NCBI GenBank assembly: GCA_002335605.1
Contig: BEDY01000012.1
Span: 62,001-126,000 of the forward strand
DNA from: Prillingera fragicola
Taxonomy: Eukaryota > Basidiomycota > Tremellomycetes > Trichosporonales > Trichosporonaceae
Direction of reading: 5' to 3'
Length of the DNA: 64,000 bases
A model generated the notes under the pieces. The model worked only from the letters and a program-made list of their open reading frames with translations. It made no database searches and had not been told where the DNA came from. Both the position numbers and the translations under genes were made by a program. Below, piece by piece: positions 44,501 to 55,033 of this stretch (the stretch's first letter is position 1; every line of letters begins with the position of its first letter).

Positions 44501-47404
44501 TTCCATCGTGCCGTGGTGCATCTCTATGAGTTTCTGTCGTCAGCACTCCCGCTCCTGATGTATTCCATACCTTTGTCAGACTGAGAGCAATCCCGGTTCC
44601 AGCAGGCACCGTGTCCATCTCGTCTTGATACAGCAACTCGCCGATATGCTCGACATAGCTCTTGGGGATTCCGATACCGCTGTCCTGGATCGTAAAGACT
44701 GCCTGACCTGCGTCCGTGTATTTGAGGGTAACATGGACAAAGCCTTCCCGAACATGTTTTATTGCATTACCTGGCGTGTCAGCTACCAACAAAGAGGGGT
44801 ACGCACCGATGAGGGTGAACAGAATCTTCTCCCACTTTTCTCTATCCACGTACACATCATAGGGCTCCAGGTCACAGTCGACGACATACTCGATACCTTG
44901 TTTCTCCAGAGCCTTGCGGAAGAGCGCCGCAACGTCCCGCGTGACGACACCGAGGTTCGTGAGGATAAACGTGCCACGGCCCCTGCCACACTCAAAGTTG
45001 GACACGTCCATCAACATGGACACGAGCGACGACAGCCGCCGCCTAATCTTGTCAGCTTTATGGCAGGCTAAGACGTACACATTGCGCCGCGCCATGGTCA
45101 ACTTGTCATGCACACCGCCTTCTTCTGGATGGTCCGCGATCAAATCATCCAGCGGCCCAGCGACGAGCGTGATTGGCGTCAGCAGCTCGTGCGAGACGTT
45201 TGAGAACAGCAAACTCTTTGCCCGATCCAAACTCGCAAGCTGTCGAATCCTCTCCTGATCCTGACGATAACTCCTCACCGCCACCAGGTACGAGGCCATC
45301 TGAATCCTTAGAGAATGGATAAAGGCTTCGTATTCCTCATTGAACGGTGACCGGACGTTGACGCCAAGCACGAGCACTGCACCAGGCATACCTGGGTCCG
45401 AGTCACGAATGATCGGGACAACGACCGCGGACCGGGGCAGCTCGTCCCATGCGCGTATGGGGTAGTGCTTTATGAGTTCTGCACAGTCGGCAACGAAGAC
45501 TGTGCGGTGGGTAGTGAGGGCTTCGACAAACGGCCAGCACGTCGGCTGGCCATCCACTGTCGTTTCGTTGGCCAACGTCGACCCCGCCGCGAGCGATTGA
45601 CGCATGAGCAGTGCGGCGGCCCCCGCCTCCGACGCGGGCTCGTACGCCTGCCCAGGCCGGATCGGCACATGCCCGACCTGCGGCACACCATTGGGAAAAG
45701 GTTTTGTGAACGCGCTCGCCATCACGGCATCAACAGTCTCCATGGGCACGGGCACGTCGAGGCTCAGACTCGCTGGCGCGGATGGGTCGTCCGGGGGTAT
45801 CCCTACGCCGCCGGCATATCGCAGCCTTACGCGCGTTGTGGGGGTGGCCCCATGCGTGGGTGCTGGGCGGGGTGTGAGTTTCGAGTGCGCTGGGGAAGAG
45901 TGCTCGACGTGGTAGAGGAGCGCAAACGGCGTGTCCTTCGGGTTGGCTTGGACAGTTTCCAGGACCCCGTTGTCAAAGTCTTCGAGCGTGCGGCCGACGG
46001 CTGTCATTAGCTCGGCCTGCGCAGGGTGACGTACAAGTCCGCTCCGCCATGAGGCGCACCATCTCGGACCTCCTCCCGCTCAACACTTTGGCCGTCGTGT
46101 CCATCATCCCGCACCAGACACCGCCAAAGCCTCCGTCCTCGTCCCGAATCGGAATCCACATCTGGGTTCTGTAGGCCTCGTAAGTGCGCTCCTCATTCGG
46201 GACACGGTGGAGCATAAAGTCGTCGTCCTTGTGCATCGAGTTTCCGTTCAGAACCACCTCTGTCAGGGGACCGAGCGCGGACCATATCTCAGCATAGGAC
46301 GCCGTGCCCGACCGCCCAAACGCAGCAGGGTGGTCCGCGTACTGGTCGGCATACTGCTGGTTGTAGATCTGCGTAAACTCCTTGCCCCACCAGAGGCAGC
46401 AGTCCATGGGATTGTCCATCAGGATCGTAACTGCGTCAATCAGCGCTGCGTCCCACCACGCTACTCACTGAGAACAGGCAGGCTGCAGCTCCACTGCTCC
46501 CTGGGTCCTAGCGGTGTCTTGGACCAGTCCATGACCTCGAACAACCGCCGGACATCGTATGGCCGCCCCGCGTCCGAGGTGGCAGCCGGTGGGTCGTGTT
46601 TCTGCGTCGCACTTCCATCGCGTTGGAAGTAGGCCGGTACAGCTGGTTTCCAATCGCTCGTGACGGCGAGATACTTGTCGCCGGCCATGTCTTCCCTCAA
46701 CGGCGTGTCGTCTGAGAGCGGCGGGGAGATGAGCTGCGTCTCGACTGGTACCCCAGGAGGCGCTTGTGAGCCCGGGGTGCCGGGGACGGGGGACGGCGGT
46801 GTCGTTTGAGGCAGGGAGGGGATCATTGTGATCACGCAGTACATGTGGGTCGTCATGCGTGATCCCGTGTTCCAGTGCACTGGCATGACCGTTTTGGTCA
46901 GCTCAAAGCTCTCTGTGCCCGACGTAAAGCTAAACTCGAGCACGAGAGTGGGTTCGTCGTCGACGTTGCGGCCGCGATATGGCGCTTTGCCTTCGGTCGC
47001 CAACGGCCCATGGGCGGGTGAGGGCAGGTGCTGCCTGCGCGCGCCGCTGAGCCAGTCCCCCAGCCAGCGCGCTTGCGAGAGGGAGAGGCACTCGAGCACC
47101 TGCCTCCCATCAGCCAGGCGTTGCCATTTCGCGTTGGTCCACACTGCTTCAAACGGTCTGAGCCGCGCATTCTTGGCTGACGTGAACTGCACCTCAAAGG
47201 GCGAGGCTGATGCTTTGTTTTCGCTGGGCACGCCGACGGGGATCACGATTGCCGGGTATGGATATGCCTTTGTTGTTAGCTTGAAGGACCGACGAGGTAG
47301 CATACCTGCAGAAAGTCGAGGGGCAGCGTGGGGAGGTCGAGATACACATCGTCAATGTGGAGCGCGCGCCGGACACCCTGTCGCGGGTGGGGTTGTGGTC
47401 GCAT
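41556..47404 (-). CDS. Double hybrid histidine kinase (PAS-PAS-GAF-HK-REC-PAS-HK-REC)
   Basis: This is a cytosolic phosphorelay sensor, read from about 47404 (MRPQPHPRQGVRRALHIDDV) to TGA 41556-41558 through at least ten short introns. The order is a degenerate PAS; a PAS with PLGPREQWSCSL and DCCLWWGKEFTQIYN; a GAF-like region (VFVADCAELIKHYPIRAWDE); HK1 with H-box SNVSHELLTPITLV, N-box NAIKH and G1 QDSGIGIP, but a degenerate G2 (GTGIAL); REC1 (DLVIADVIMPRLNG, DYLSKPFNA); PAS (GYVTYVNAAWYDISGYPKTG); HK2 with H-box DITSHEIRNPISSL, N-box NLLANAIRF and GGSGLGLFV; and REC2 (RVLVVEDNFINR, FDVVLMDLEMPVMDG, IKPYR). Phospho-acceptors of all four modules look intact. The layout recalls Cryptococcus Tco2 and basidiomycete dual kinases. 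The signal is unknown. The N-terminal start is less certain than the rest. Confidence 0.88.
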
Positions 47405-47762
47405 CGCGGTGTGGGATGAGGTGAGAGTGAGAGTGGTCAGTAGCAGAATGTTAGCCCGACCGTCAAGCGAGGGCAGTGCATGGTGCTTGCCGCAGGATGT
47501 AGAGAGAGATCGAGCTAGTCCCGAGGCCGAGGACGTTAGCGGTCTGGAACTGGTACGAGCAGGCAATAAGCACCCAAGGCACGCGGAATGTCGGTACTGC
47601 CAGAGCCGTTGCCGAGAACGGCACCGACGACGGCCAACAGCAGCAGCGACGAGGCCCAGGACGGCGGGGACGGGATAGAGCACATTTGTCGGCACTGGCC
47701 ATTCGATCCTCGACGTCATTCTCCATCCTCTCCGGCTGTTGACACCACCCACTCCCACTCCC
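47405..47762. other. Divergent promoter histidine kinase / PTRHD1
   Basis: This is 358 bp between start codons. I see no TATA box or strong repeat. Part of it could be coding if the kinase starts further upstream. Confidence 0.4.
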
Positions 47763-48403
47763 ATGTCTGCACCCGTAGGACCCAATCCCGAACCTTCGGA
47801 TACCATGCTGCCCAAGCCAACTGGTCTCGTGATGCAGATCATCTTGCGCCGAGACCTTGTCACAGTGCGTGTCCCAGCCTGGTTTTGGCTGACTGGAATA
47901 GGCGCTCGGCTGGCCAGTCGGCCCCATGATGGCCCAAGCCGCCCATGCCGCCTCGGCCGTGCAGCACAAGTATGCGGATCACGAGGATATGAAGCGATAC
48001 CTCTCTGGAGACGACGGCCGGGGATGGGAGGCCATGCGCAAGGCAGTCCTAGAGGTGCGTGTGACGCGTTGGGGGTGTTAAGCGAGGGTGCGGGATTCCG
48101 GCTGACATGGCTTTAGGTGCCCGACGAGGCTGCGCTGCGAGGGCTCGCAACTGCTTTGGAGAGCGCAGGTGTGGGCCATCACCTGTGGATCGAGGAGCCG
48201 TGAGTTGTCATCGCGCGGTGCTGGGTGAAAAATAACCACGACCTCGATGCCTGGCTCCCATGCCTTGGCGCATTGCCTGGGCGAATATCGCTGATGGCCA
48301 TCGTAGGGAACACACGCCGACAGCGCTTGCGCTCTTGCCGAACAAGAGGCCAAAGTCTATCAAGAAGATGCTGGACGCGGCGGGCGCGACGTTGTGGAAG
48401 TAG
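47763..48403 (+). CDS. PTRHD1: PTRHD1-type peptidyl-tRNA hydrolase-fold protein
   Basis: This is a PTH2-fold protein of the PTRHD1 branch. ATG at 47763 gives MSAPVGPNPEPSDTMLPKPT, then VMQIILRRDLVT. A 36-nt intron is followed by ALGWPVGPMMAQAAHAASAV. The next segments, AMRKAVLEVPDEAALRGLAT, ESAGVGHHLWIEEPEHTPTA and LALLPNKRPK, have the family's order (catalytic-site region, MRKVVLE, LW-E-x-PE-x-x-P-T). Two further introns lie near 48053-48116 and 48199-48301 (the last about 100 nt, long for this window). It ends LWK at TAG 48401-48403. Whether PTRHD1 proteins hydrolyse peptidyl-tRNA is unsettled, so activity is not claimed. An inner start at VMQIILRR (about 47830) is also possible. Confidence 0.84.
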
Positions 48404-49182
48404 GTGGAGGTCAATGGCAGAGGTTGCCCCACCATTGTGCGATGAGTTCGTGATGCTCATGGACTTGCTCACTTGCGTCGCCTAGAGGAGCTTGCAGTGA
48501 TAACCAGCATACTGTACATCTGTTGGGAGCTGCAGTGCTATTAGACAAGTACATGCGACTGTTGTAACATCCATCTCTCAGATGCCGACAGACACTGCCA
48601 AGGAGTCGCCCCACCCGTTCGGCTCTCTATTTGAGAACGGCATTGATTGCTTGTTTTCCACTTGTCCATCCACATGTTCACCTTTTGACCAGCCAGGTGT
48701 ACCTCGAGGCCAGCCGAGGATACGAGTGCTTCTCAGTGCACGCACTCACTCACTCATGGCCAAACAAGTCCATGACATGAGGAGGACACGGCCAGTCAAC
48801 AGGCGCCCCTACGTGCCTGTGCCCAACATTGACCGAGGTGGTCGTGTCCAGGACGCCGGGCATGGTAGAATGGCTAACAGTAATGATAACGCAGAGCACA
48901 GGTGGCCGCCAGCCCGCATGCCCACAACCCCTCCTACTCGCCCTCGTCGCCCACTCTTTCAACGCCCTCGTCGCCGGCCCCAGCTCGTCTCCACGCTGCT
49001 TCCAGATCAACAGACCAAACACTGCCCACAAACATTCTCGAGCAACACTGAACACTCCTCCTGAACACCAGCAACATTGCTCATCTCCTATCGTGCCATT
49101 GCTCTCAACCCTCTCCAGCCCTGCCCAGCCCTGGCGGCACTGCACTGACCTCGTAGCGTGACAACCTCTCATCGTTATCAAC
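48404..49182. other. Intergenic region (779 bp)
   Basis: This lies between PTRHD1 and the next + gene. Its latter half is C-rich, consistent with a promoter/leader. No recognisable gene, RNA or repeat is seen. Confidence 0.45.
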
Positions 49183-50218
49183 ATGCCGCCGCATCCTCGT
49201 ACAAAGCGGCGGCCAAGGCCTACTCCCATTATCTCTCCTCCTCTCTTCTACTCTGGTTCTACAATGGTCTCTTCCGATTCTGATCCATTCGCTCTACGTC
49301 CAAAACAATCACCCAAAGTGACAGGAATGCGGATCACCGACTCCCCCGACCACTCGTCAACGGTCGTCTCTCCTCTGTCCTCTGCCCTCAGCCGCTTGAA
49401 CGGCGAGATGCCGGTGAGCTATACGCTTCCGCGCACTCATAGGCGCACACCGTGCAAGCGTTCGTCGGCGACGTTCAACTCGCCGTCCACCCCGCGCCAG
49501 AACGTTGGTATACCGGCCGTGGACCATGCCGTCGGCAACCTAATGCACTCGCTCCGACTCGTCACGAGCACCCCCCAGTCCCGGTGGTCCGCCTCCACTG
49601 CCTCAATCTCCCCACCACGCTGCAAATCGAGCGACTCGCTCTCCATCAAGTCGACAACCAGCACACGTTCGATCAAGTCCTGGTGCTCCCGGCGCGAGGC
49701 ATTCAACATTCTGGGAATCGAAGACGACACACCACCAGTTCCTCCGCTTCCAACAGACTCACGGGTGCCACGCCGTCGCTTTGCCCATCTCTTCACACGC
49801 CTCACTCCCAAGAAAAAGTAAGTCAGCGTTCCGTGTGCCCCTATGTCCGGCGCCGGGTTTGTAGCAGCTGACACCATGAAGGCCGAAGGCCCCTGACGTC
49901 TCCGAGGGTGACAGACAGTCACAGAGGAAGCTCCTCGGTATAGTAAAGTCCAAGCCAGCCTCACCACGCTCTGTCGGAGCCACGCCGACTCCGCCGTCGC
50001 CCATCGACGAGCCTGTCCCACCCCCTCCCAGCGCACTCGACAGGCACCTGGTCCAGCACACTCCAACCCACACCGTCGTTGGTCCTCCCGGACGACACCC
50101 ACGGCAATGGCTGCAGCGAGCTCCGCACCCCCACGCTGTCCCGCAGCAACTCCAACTCGGGTACGCCGCGCCCGCACCACCCGCCACACTTCGACACCGC
50201 CGTGGCTGGCAGTGACTC
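49183..50218 (+). CDS. Unrecognised Ser/Pro/Thr-rich protein, 3' reading frame uncertain
   Basis: I do not recognise this protein. Exon 1 (49183-about 49818; a second ATG at 49264 has a good context) encodes a Ser/Thr/Pro-rich chain with SIKSTTSTRSIKSWCSRREA, FNILGIEDDTPPVPPLPTDS and a basic end, RFAHLFTRLTPKKK. An intron at about 49819-49881 leads to exon 2 (PDVSEGDRQSQRKLLGIVKS; SPIDEPVPPPPSALDRHLVQ). In that frame the chain becomes atypical after about 50060 and stops near 50218. The frame one base later is open with better codon use (SELRTPTLSRSNSNSGTPRP; SLRRVRATKSTRSLASAG) to about 50480. This indicates either a frameshift in the sequence or an unrecognised splice. It probably encodes a disordered regulatory protein. 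Confidence 0.5.
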
Positions 50219-50482
50219 AAAGTCCCTGCGCCGGGTGCGCGCGACGAAATCCACCAGGAGCCTTGCCAGTGCGGGTCTTGGTGCGCCTGCGGCATGGCTG
50301 AGCACCCGGACTCGGCGCTCGTCCAATGTCCCGCAGGTCTTTGAAGTCGACGCTAGTGCATGCTTTCGGTGTTCGTGGCGACGGGACCAAATTTCTGCCC
50401 ACACCATCATCTGGCGTCGACCACCTCTTGTTAGTCTACAACAATACAACATCATCATCAACATCCATCCACCACCAACATC

Positions 50483-51304
50483 ATGAAGACTGAAGAGACA
50501 CCGGATTACCCATCCAGGCCGGAAAGCTTCCTGCACTCGTTGGAGGACAAACTCGCGCTTGGCATCGGCCCATTTGACCCCACGAGCCAGGTTGGCCCTC
50601 AGATCAACATTGCCTCGGTTAAGGCGTCGAGACGGTGGAGAGAGTTGGAGAAGAGGGGCGAGTCGAGCCTGGTTACCCCTCTGTGCTTTGCCCTCACTGT
50701 CTGCGGCCACGTTTCAGAGCTGTGAGCTTGTGGTTGTTTTACAGATCAACAACGCTAACCCCCCGCAGAAACAGCTATGACTCGGCGCGGCGAGGGCATC
50801 TGCGCAAGGCGGCACAAAACCGAGACGAGTGGAAGGAGCTGGCGTTTCCTCTCATTCGAGAGGTTTATGACAGGGTGAGTACACCATTTAACGATATTGA
50901 GCTGACCCCAGGCCAGTAAATACCACCCCTCCCCACCTGCGTTCTCCTATGTGGAGCCATTCGCCAGAGCAGCGCTCGAGTACAACATGTCCACAGGGGA
51001 CGTCGTAGAAACCAGCTACGATGGGATTAAGCACTTCGACTTGTCACAGCTCGGCGAGTTTGCCGTAACCGACGACGACGAGGAGAGCAAGGTCATCACG
51101 TACAGTTACCAGATTGGCGACGACGGTATTCTCCGTTACCTTGGCAGCAGCGACGACTCTCCCCCACCGAGCAAAAAGCGTCGTGGAAAGGCGACCCGTG
51201 AGACAGACTCTGCCGCGGACCAGACGCCAAAGTCACCGGTAGGGCGCCGCAACCCTGATCGCAAGGCAAAGACGAGGTTCGGGTCGAGGTACCCATCGGG
51301 GTGA
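50483..51304 (+). CDS. Unrecognised charged protein, C-terminal basic tail
   Basis: I do not recognise this protein. ATG at 50483 follows a CATCATCAACATCCATCCACC-like leader typical of fungal starts. Three exons (50483-about 50720, about 50769-50875, about 50913-51304) encode about 240 residues. Recognisable blocks are SFLHSLEDKLALGIGPFDPT, RRGHLRKAAQNRDEWKELAF and PLIREVYDRASKYHPSPPAF, then FDLSQLGEFAVTDDDEESKV, YQIGDDGILRYLG and a basic nuclear-localisation-like tail (PPPSKKRRGKA; RRNPDRKAKTRFGSR). The mix of a helical region, an acidic patch and a basic tail suggests a nuclear protein, but no domain is identified. Confidence 0.6.
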
Positions 51305-52239
51305 ACGCCAGCGACAGGTCAGCCACTTAGGCGAGTCCGCGTGTTCTAGCGATGGGGACGCGACTTCGTCATCTTCGCAACCGGACTCGGTGACTGCGGC
51401 ATGGAGGTCCTTGCTCCTCTCCTCCTGCCCAACACCACACTACATCCCCTCTCCGCCACATTGCCATCCTCGCCATCCGGATTCCACCATACCCCACCTT
51501 CTGCTTTCTCGGACCCCAGGTCAGCATCGGCAGCAGCACAAGCTCACATCCAAGCCGAACAACACGTCTGTGACCAACATGTCGTCTGTAATTACCATGA
51601 CGCCTGTCATGACGCCCTGTCACATGTAGCCTCACCTTGCCCGCCCCTCCAGCCCCCACATGCCCAATGCTGCGACCTTTGAAAGTCTGTACCATGTGTA
51701 TGTATCGAGTTGTACAACAAGCGAGGCGTTGACGCCGTCTCATCCGAGTAGCATCGACCTTTGAGGCAAGTGCCCAGAACTGACTCTGGCTTCTCGGTCC
51801 TCTTATGTCGCAGGCCTCGTTCAGCAGTCCAACGAGTACGTGGCCCTAGGCGCCGGCCATTGCGATCGCCCAACTTGACATGGACACTGGACGCCGGCCA
51901 CGGTCGGTTGTCGGTGCCTGACCTCAGCGCCGGCATGCGCCGACTGGGAGCCAGAGCTCGGACGTCTCTGGTGTGTTTCCGTTTACGCGGATATCTTGAG
52001 CAGCAGGAGTGTGCTGTTGCTCTCTGAGCGTGTGTACAGTGCAGTGTGAGGTATCTTTTTGTTCATGTATGCTTGTGTAGGCGCAGATGCAGCCAGCTTT
52101 GTCGATTAATTCATGATTAATCTGGTGCGCACCACTTCGCCCTCATTGGCCCCATCCAAGCTCCAGCTACCCGTGCATGTCATTGCTAGATCTACCGCAT
52201 TATCATAACCCAAGCCCAAGCCATCTACACTCGCACTAT
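51305..52239. other. Intergenic region (935 bp)
   Basis: These are 3' flanks of two converging genes. Several short frames exist on both strands but with low-complexity Pro/His/Cys composition and no domain. I see no supported gene. Confidence 0.45.
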
Positions 52240-53046
52240 CTAAACCCAATTGGGATCCGTCACATCGACCGTTACCCCAGCAGGAGTAGTAGCCGGAATC
52301 TCCCCCTTGGTCCTCCATCCGAACCAATCCTTGACATTCTCCTGGAAGAGCCTCCCTGGCTCATTCAAAAACAAGACATTCCCACCAGGGTGGTACACGC
52401 ACACGAAAAAGCTGTCACTCTCCCACCCCTTGCCCGCCGTCGTCGCCCCAGCAACCCCGCCGCACTGCGTGTTCCACGCACACCCAACGGTATCGCTCGC
52501 GTCCCACGTCATGGCGGTAAAGTGGCTGTAGTCCTCGGACGTACTATTCAGGAAGCCGGGGTAGTAGGCCCACTCGGAGGCCCACATGGCGATATACTCG
52601 TTGACGGCCCACCGCGCCTCGGGATCAGTGCTGTAGTGCTCGGCCCTGGGCAGTCAGTCGTGGTCACGGAGGTGCGCACAGGTTGTCGCTGCCCCAGTGC
52701 TCCCAGCGGCAGGTCTGGACGTGGTCGTTTGCGCGCCTCGCCGCGGACTCGTTCCACGTCACTGGCCGCGAGTCTGGTGTCAGCTCGTCGCGCGGGGGGA
52801 CGTACCGAACTGGGCCCGCCACACGTTGCTCAGCTCGACGATCCAGCGCGCCGCGTCGCTGCTGCCCGTTAGGTCGGCCTCGGTGCTGCTGTCCCGGAGC
52901 ATGTACTGCGGCGCGTCCGGTTGGCCGGGGAGGTAGGGGGTTGTTGCGCTGCAGTTTATTGCTGTGCCGGTCGTGGAGGAGGTGCGGACGCCGGTCGTGT
53001 TGATGCATGTCGCGTACTGCGGGATGCGGGAGTGGCGGGTGCCCAT
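52240..53046 (-). CDS. CAP (SCP/PR-1) domain extracellular protein
   Basis: This is a CAP-superfamily protein, usually secreted and often sterol- or lipid-binding in fungi. From an ATG at 53046 (MGTRHSRIPQYATCINTTGV), three exons join. The first carries WIVELSNVWRAQFG; the second VTWNESAARRANDHVQTCRW then EHWGSDNL; the third AEHYSTDPEARWAVNEYIAM then WASEWAYYPGFLNSTSEDYS, HFTAMTWDASDTVGCAWNTQ and SFFVCVYHPGGNVLF. These contain the CAP1/CAP2-like blocks (HFTxxxW; xVCxYxPxGN) and candidate His/Glu cavity residues. No signal peptide is visible at this start. An upstream exon or a start within the open frame to about 53260 is likely. It ends DPNWV at 52240. Confidence 0.72.
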
Positions 53047-53530
53047 TGGTGGTGGTGGTGATAAGATGGATGGCCGAGGCGGTGCGGAGAGGGGTAGGAG
53101 GTGGACTTTGGCAGCGGAGGGAACGAGGGATGGGATGTCGGTGAGTAGTGTGAGAATGGGACGCTGTGCGAGCTGATATACAGCGCGAGCCCACGAGTGC
53201 CAAGGATGGCCCAGAGTGAGAATGACAAAGGCGATGTAGATCCAAGAACATTCTTGTGCGCAGCAAAGGCCAAGCCAACGTTGCTGTCCCCATCGGCACT
53301 ACGTCAGCGGCCCTCACCACTGCAGTGAGCAACAACGGGCGTCGGCTTGCGTATCCTGACCAGGCGTTCTGTAGATCTCGAGGTCAGCCAAGCATCCTAC
53401 GCGTGTGTATGAGCGCGTGCAAGTGCTTGGTATGCACTGCTCTCGGTGGTCGTAGATGACAAACTGAGGGTCGGGGGAGCGAAGTTGGTCCGAGAATTGT
53501 CCGGGACGATGACGAGAGCCACGAGCCTGT

Positions 53531-53559
53531 CGCATGCATCTCGCATGCATCTCGCATGG
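53531..53559. repeat. 11-bp tandem repeat (CGCATGCATCT x2.6)
   Basis: Two perfect CGCATGCATCT units and a partial third. Each full unit contains GCATGCAT. Confidence 0.75.
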
Positions 53560-53833
53560 CGAGCGAGGACTTGCACCCGATGTCTAAAACCGAAGCACAA
53601 ATCCGACACCATCGACTGGCCAACGGATGGCGCACGGCACGGCGTAGGGTGCGGACCAGCAGAGTGGAAGAGGTCCCTGGCGCGGAACGACAGTCCCATC
53701 CCATGGTCACGCACGCCGTCACCGACGTTCCCTTCCGCTCTCCCTCCCTCTCTTTTTAGATCTTGCATGAAGTGCGGCTCCCTTATCCTGCGTTTCATCT
53801 CCCTTTTCCAAACTAGCGAGAGAGAAAGTTAGC

Positions 53834-53855
53834 CCGCAAGGCCGCAAGGCCGCAA
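53834..53855. repeat. 8-bp tandem repeat (CCGCAAGG x2.75)
   Basis: Two perfect CCGCAAGG units and six bases of a third in non-coding DNA. Confidence 0.65.
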
Positions 53856-54687
53856 TGTGGCTGCGTTGGCGCAATGAGATGGAGTGATCGGCTAGCGAGC
53901 TAGAGCTGATGCACGGCGACCGACGAGCTGCTTCGTGCGCATGGTGTCGCGCTTTGGAGTCGTAGCGCGTCGTAGGAGGCATGCTAGAGCTGGCTAGGGT
54001 TAATGATTTGTTTACACTTGCTCCAGCGTGCGGCTCGGGGCGAGACGTCGTACCAGCCTCAATGCAAACCCTACCTCGTGCACATGCCTTGCATGTGATC
54101 TGAGCAGCAGCGAGTGAGCAGGGGAGGAGCGCAGAGCAGAGTTAATTTCCCTCAGTTGCCAGATTGACTAGAGCACGTTGTTGCTGGCAGCCCTGACTCC
54201 TGCAGACGGGCTGCTGCTGCTCTTGCCGCTGGGGGTGTTGCCAAGCACAGGAATTTTGAATGATGACGATCTAACGCTGCTGCCAGGCCGTCATTGCGTA
54301 GAATAGCACTCAGCAGTTGCTACGTCAGTGCCGTCGTGAGAGCGCCTCGGCGCAGCGGCTGCGGAGTGAGAAGTGCGAATGACGTCGAGGAATGGCGGAC
54401 CTGGTACGTCAACAAACGAAGATTTTGGCTGGGTGGCGAAACACAAAAAGCCCTTTCAGCGGCCATGGGTCCAGGGGAGCAGCGCAGGAGAGCCCATGCA
54501 AGCGACGAGCAGGGGACCGTATTCCGCGGAGGGTGGCCGACCTGGGAAAGTGTAGTCTGGGCCAGTCACATGTGTGAGGTCACGTACAGCGCCACAGCGG
54601 TAACACCCAAGATAGCTAGAGGAGGAGGAGCAGATCTGTTCAAGCCAACGGTAGTTACGCTAAGGGATCAGAGGTTGGGGCTGCTGC

Positions 54688-54770
54688 AGAGGGAGAGGGA
54701 GGGAGCAGGAGCACGGGAACAGGGGAGCAAGAAGAGAGAGCAAGAAGAGGGGAGCAAGAGCACTTGGTGG
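54688..54770. repeat. Purine-rich tract with GAGCAAGAAGAG repeats
   Basis: This is about 80 bases of almost pure A/G on the + strand, with GAGCAAGAAGAG-like units repeated near its end. It lies about 260-345 bp upstream of the PalI/Rim9 start. Confidence 0.6.
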
Positions 54771-55033
54771 CAACAGGTCAACAATTCCCTGACGTCACAC
54801 CACTCATGAGATGGATGAAGAACAAAGAGTGGTGCTGCTGCTCTTGTCTCGCTGCACAGCCAGCCCCTCACCTCATCATTTAAGAGCAACCGGCGGCAAG
54901 CCCCCCTTTCTCTTGTCCCTCCCCATCATCAAAGACTGCTGCTTCACCGACGACCACCGACGAGCAAGACAATCTCAGCAACGACTATTGTCACCCCCTC
55001 ATCATTCACCAAACCCCGTAGCACTCGTTCGCA

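Larger units (their letters stand above)
53047..55033. other. Longest intergenic region of the window (2.0 kb)
   Basis: This separates the divergent CAP and PalI/Rim9 genes. It contains an 11-bp tandem repeat (53531-53559), an 8-bp tandem repeat (53834-53855) and a purine-rich tract (54688-54770). Open frames here have no domain and mixed composition. It may hold an upstream exon of the CAP gene and a long regulated PalI promoter. Confidence 0.5.

Noticed and set aside
48582..49064. 160-codon + strand frame in the PTRHD1 downstream region
   Set aside because: Pro/Arg/His-rich with no hydrophobic core or known motif; more consistent with leader sequence of the next gene.
54240..54245. GCCAAG, the PacC/Rim101 core, upstream of the PalI/Rim9 gene
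   Set aside because: A six-base match about 790 bp from the start is expected by chance; no cluster of such sites is seen.
54294..54809. 171-codon + strand frame upstream of PalI
   Set aside because: Its end is encoded by the polypurine tract (Glu/Gly/Arg/Lys runs). No domain or splice evidence.
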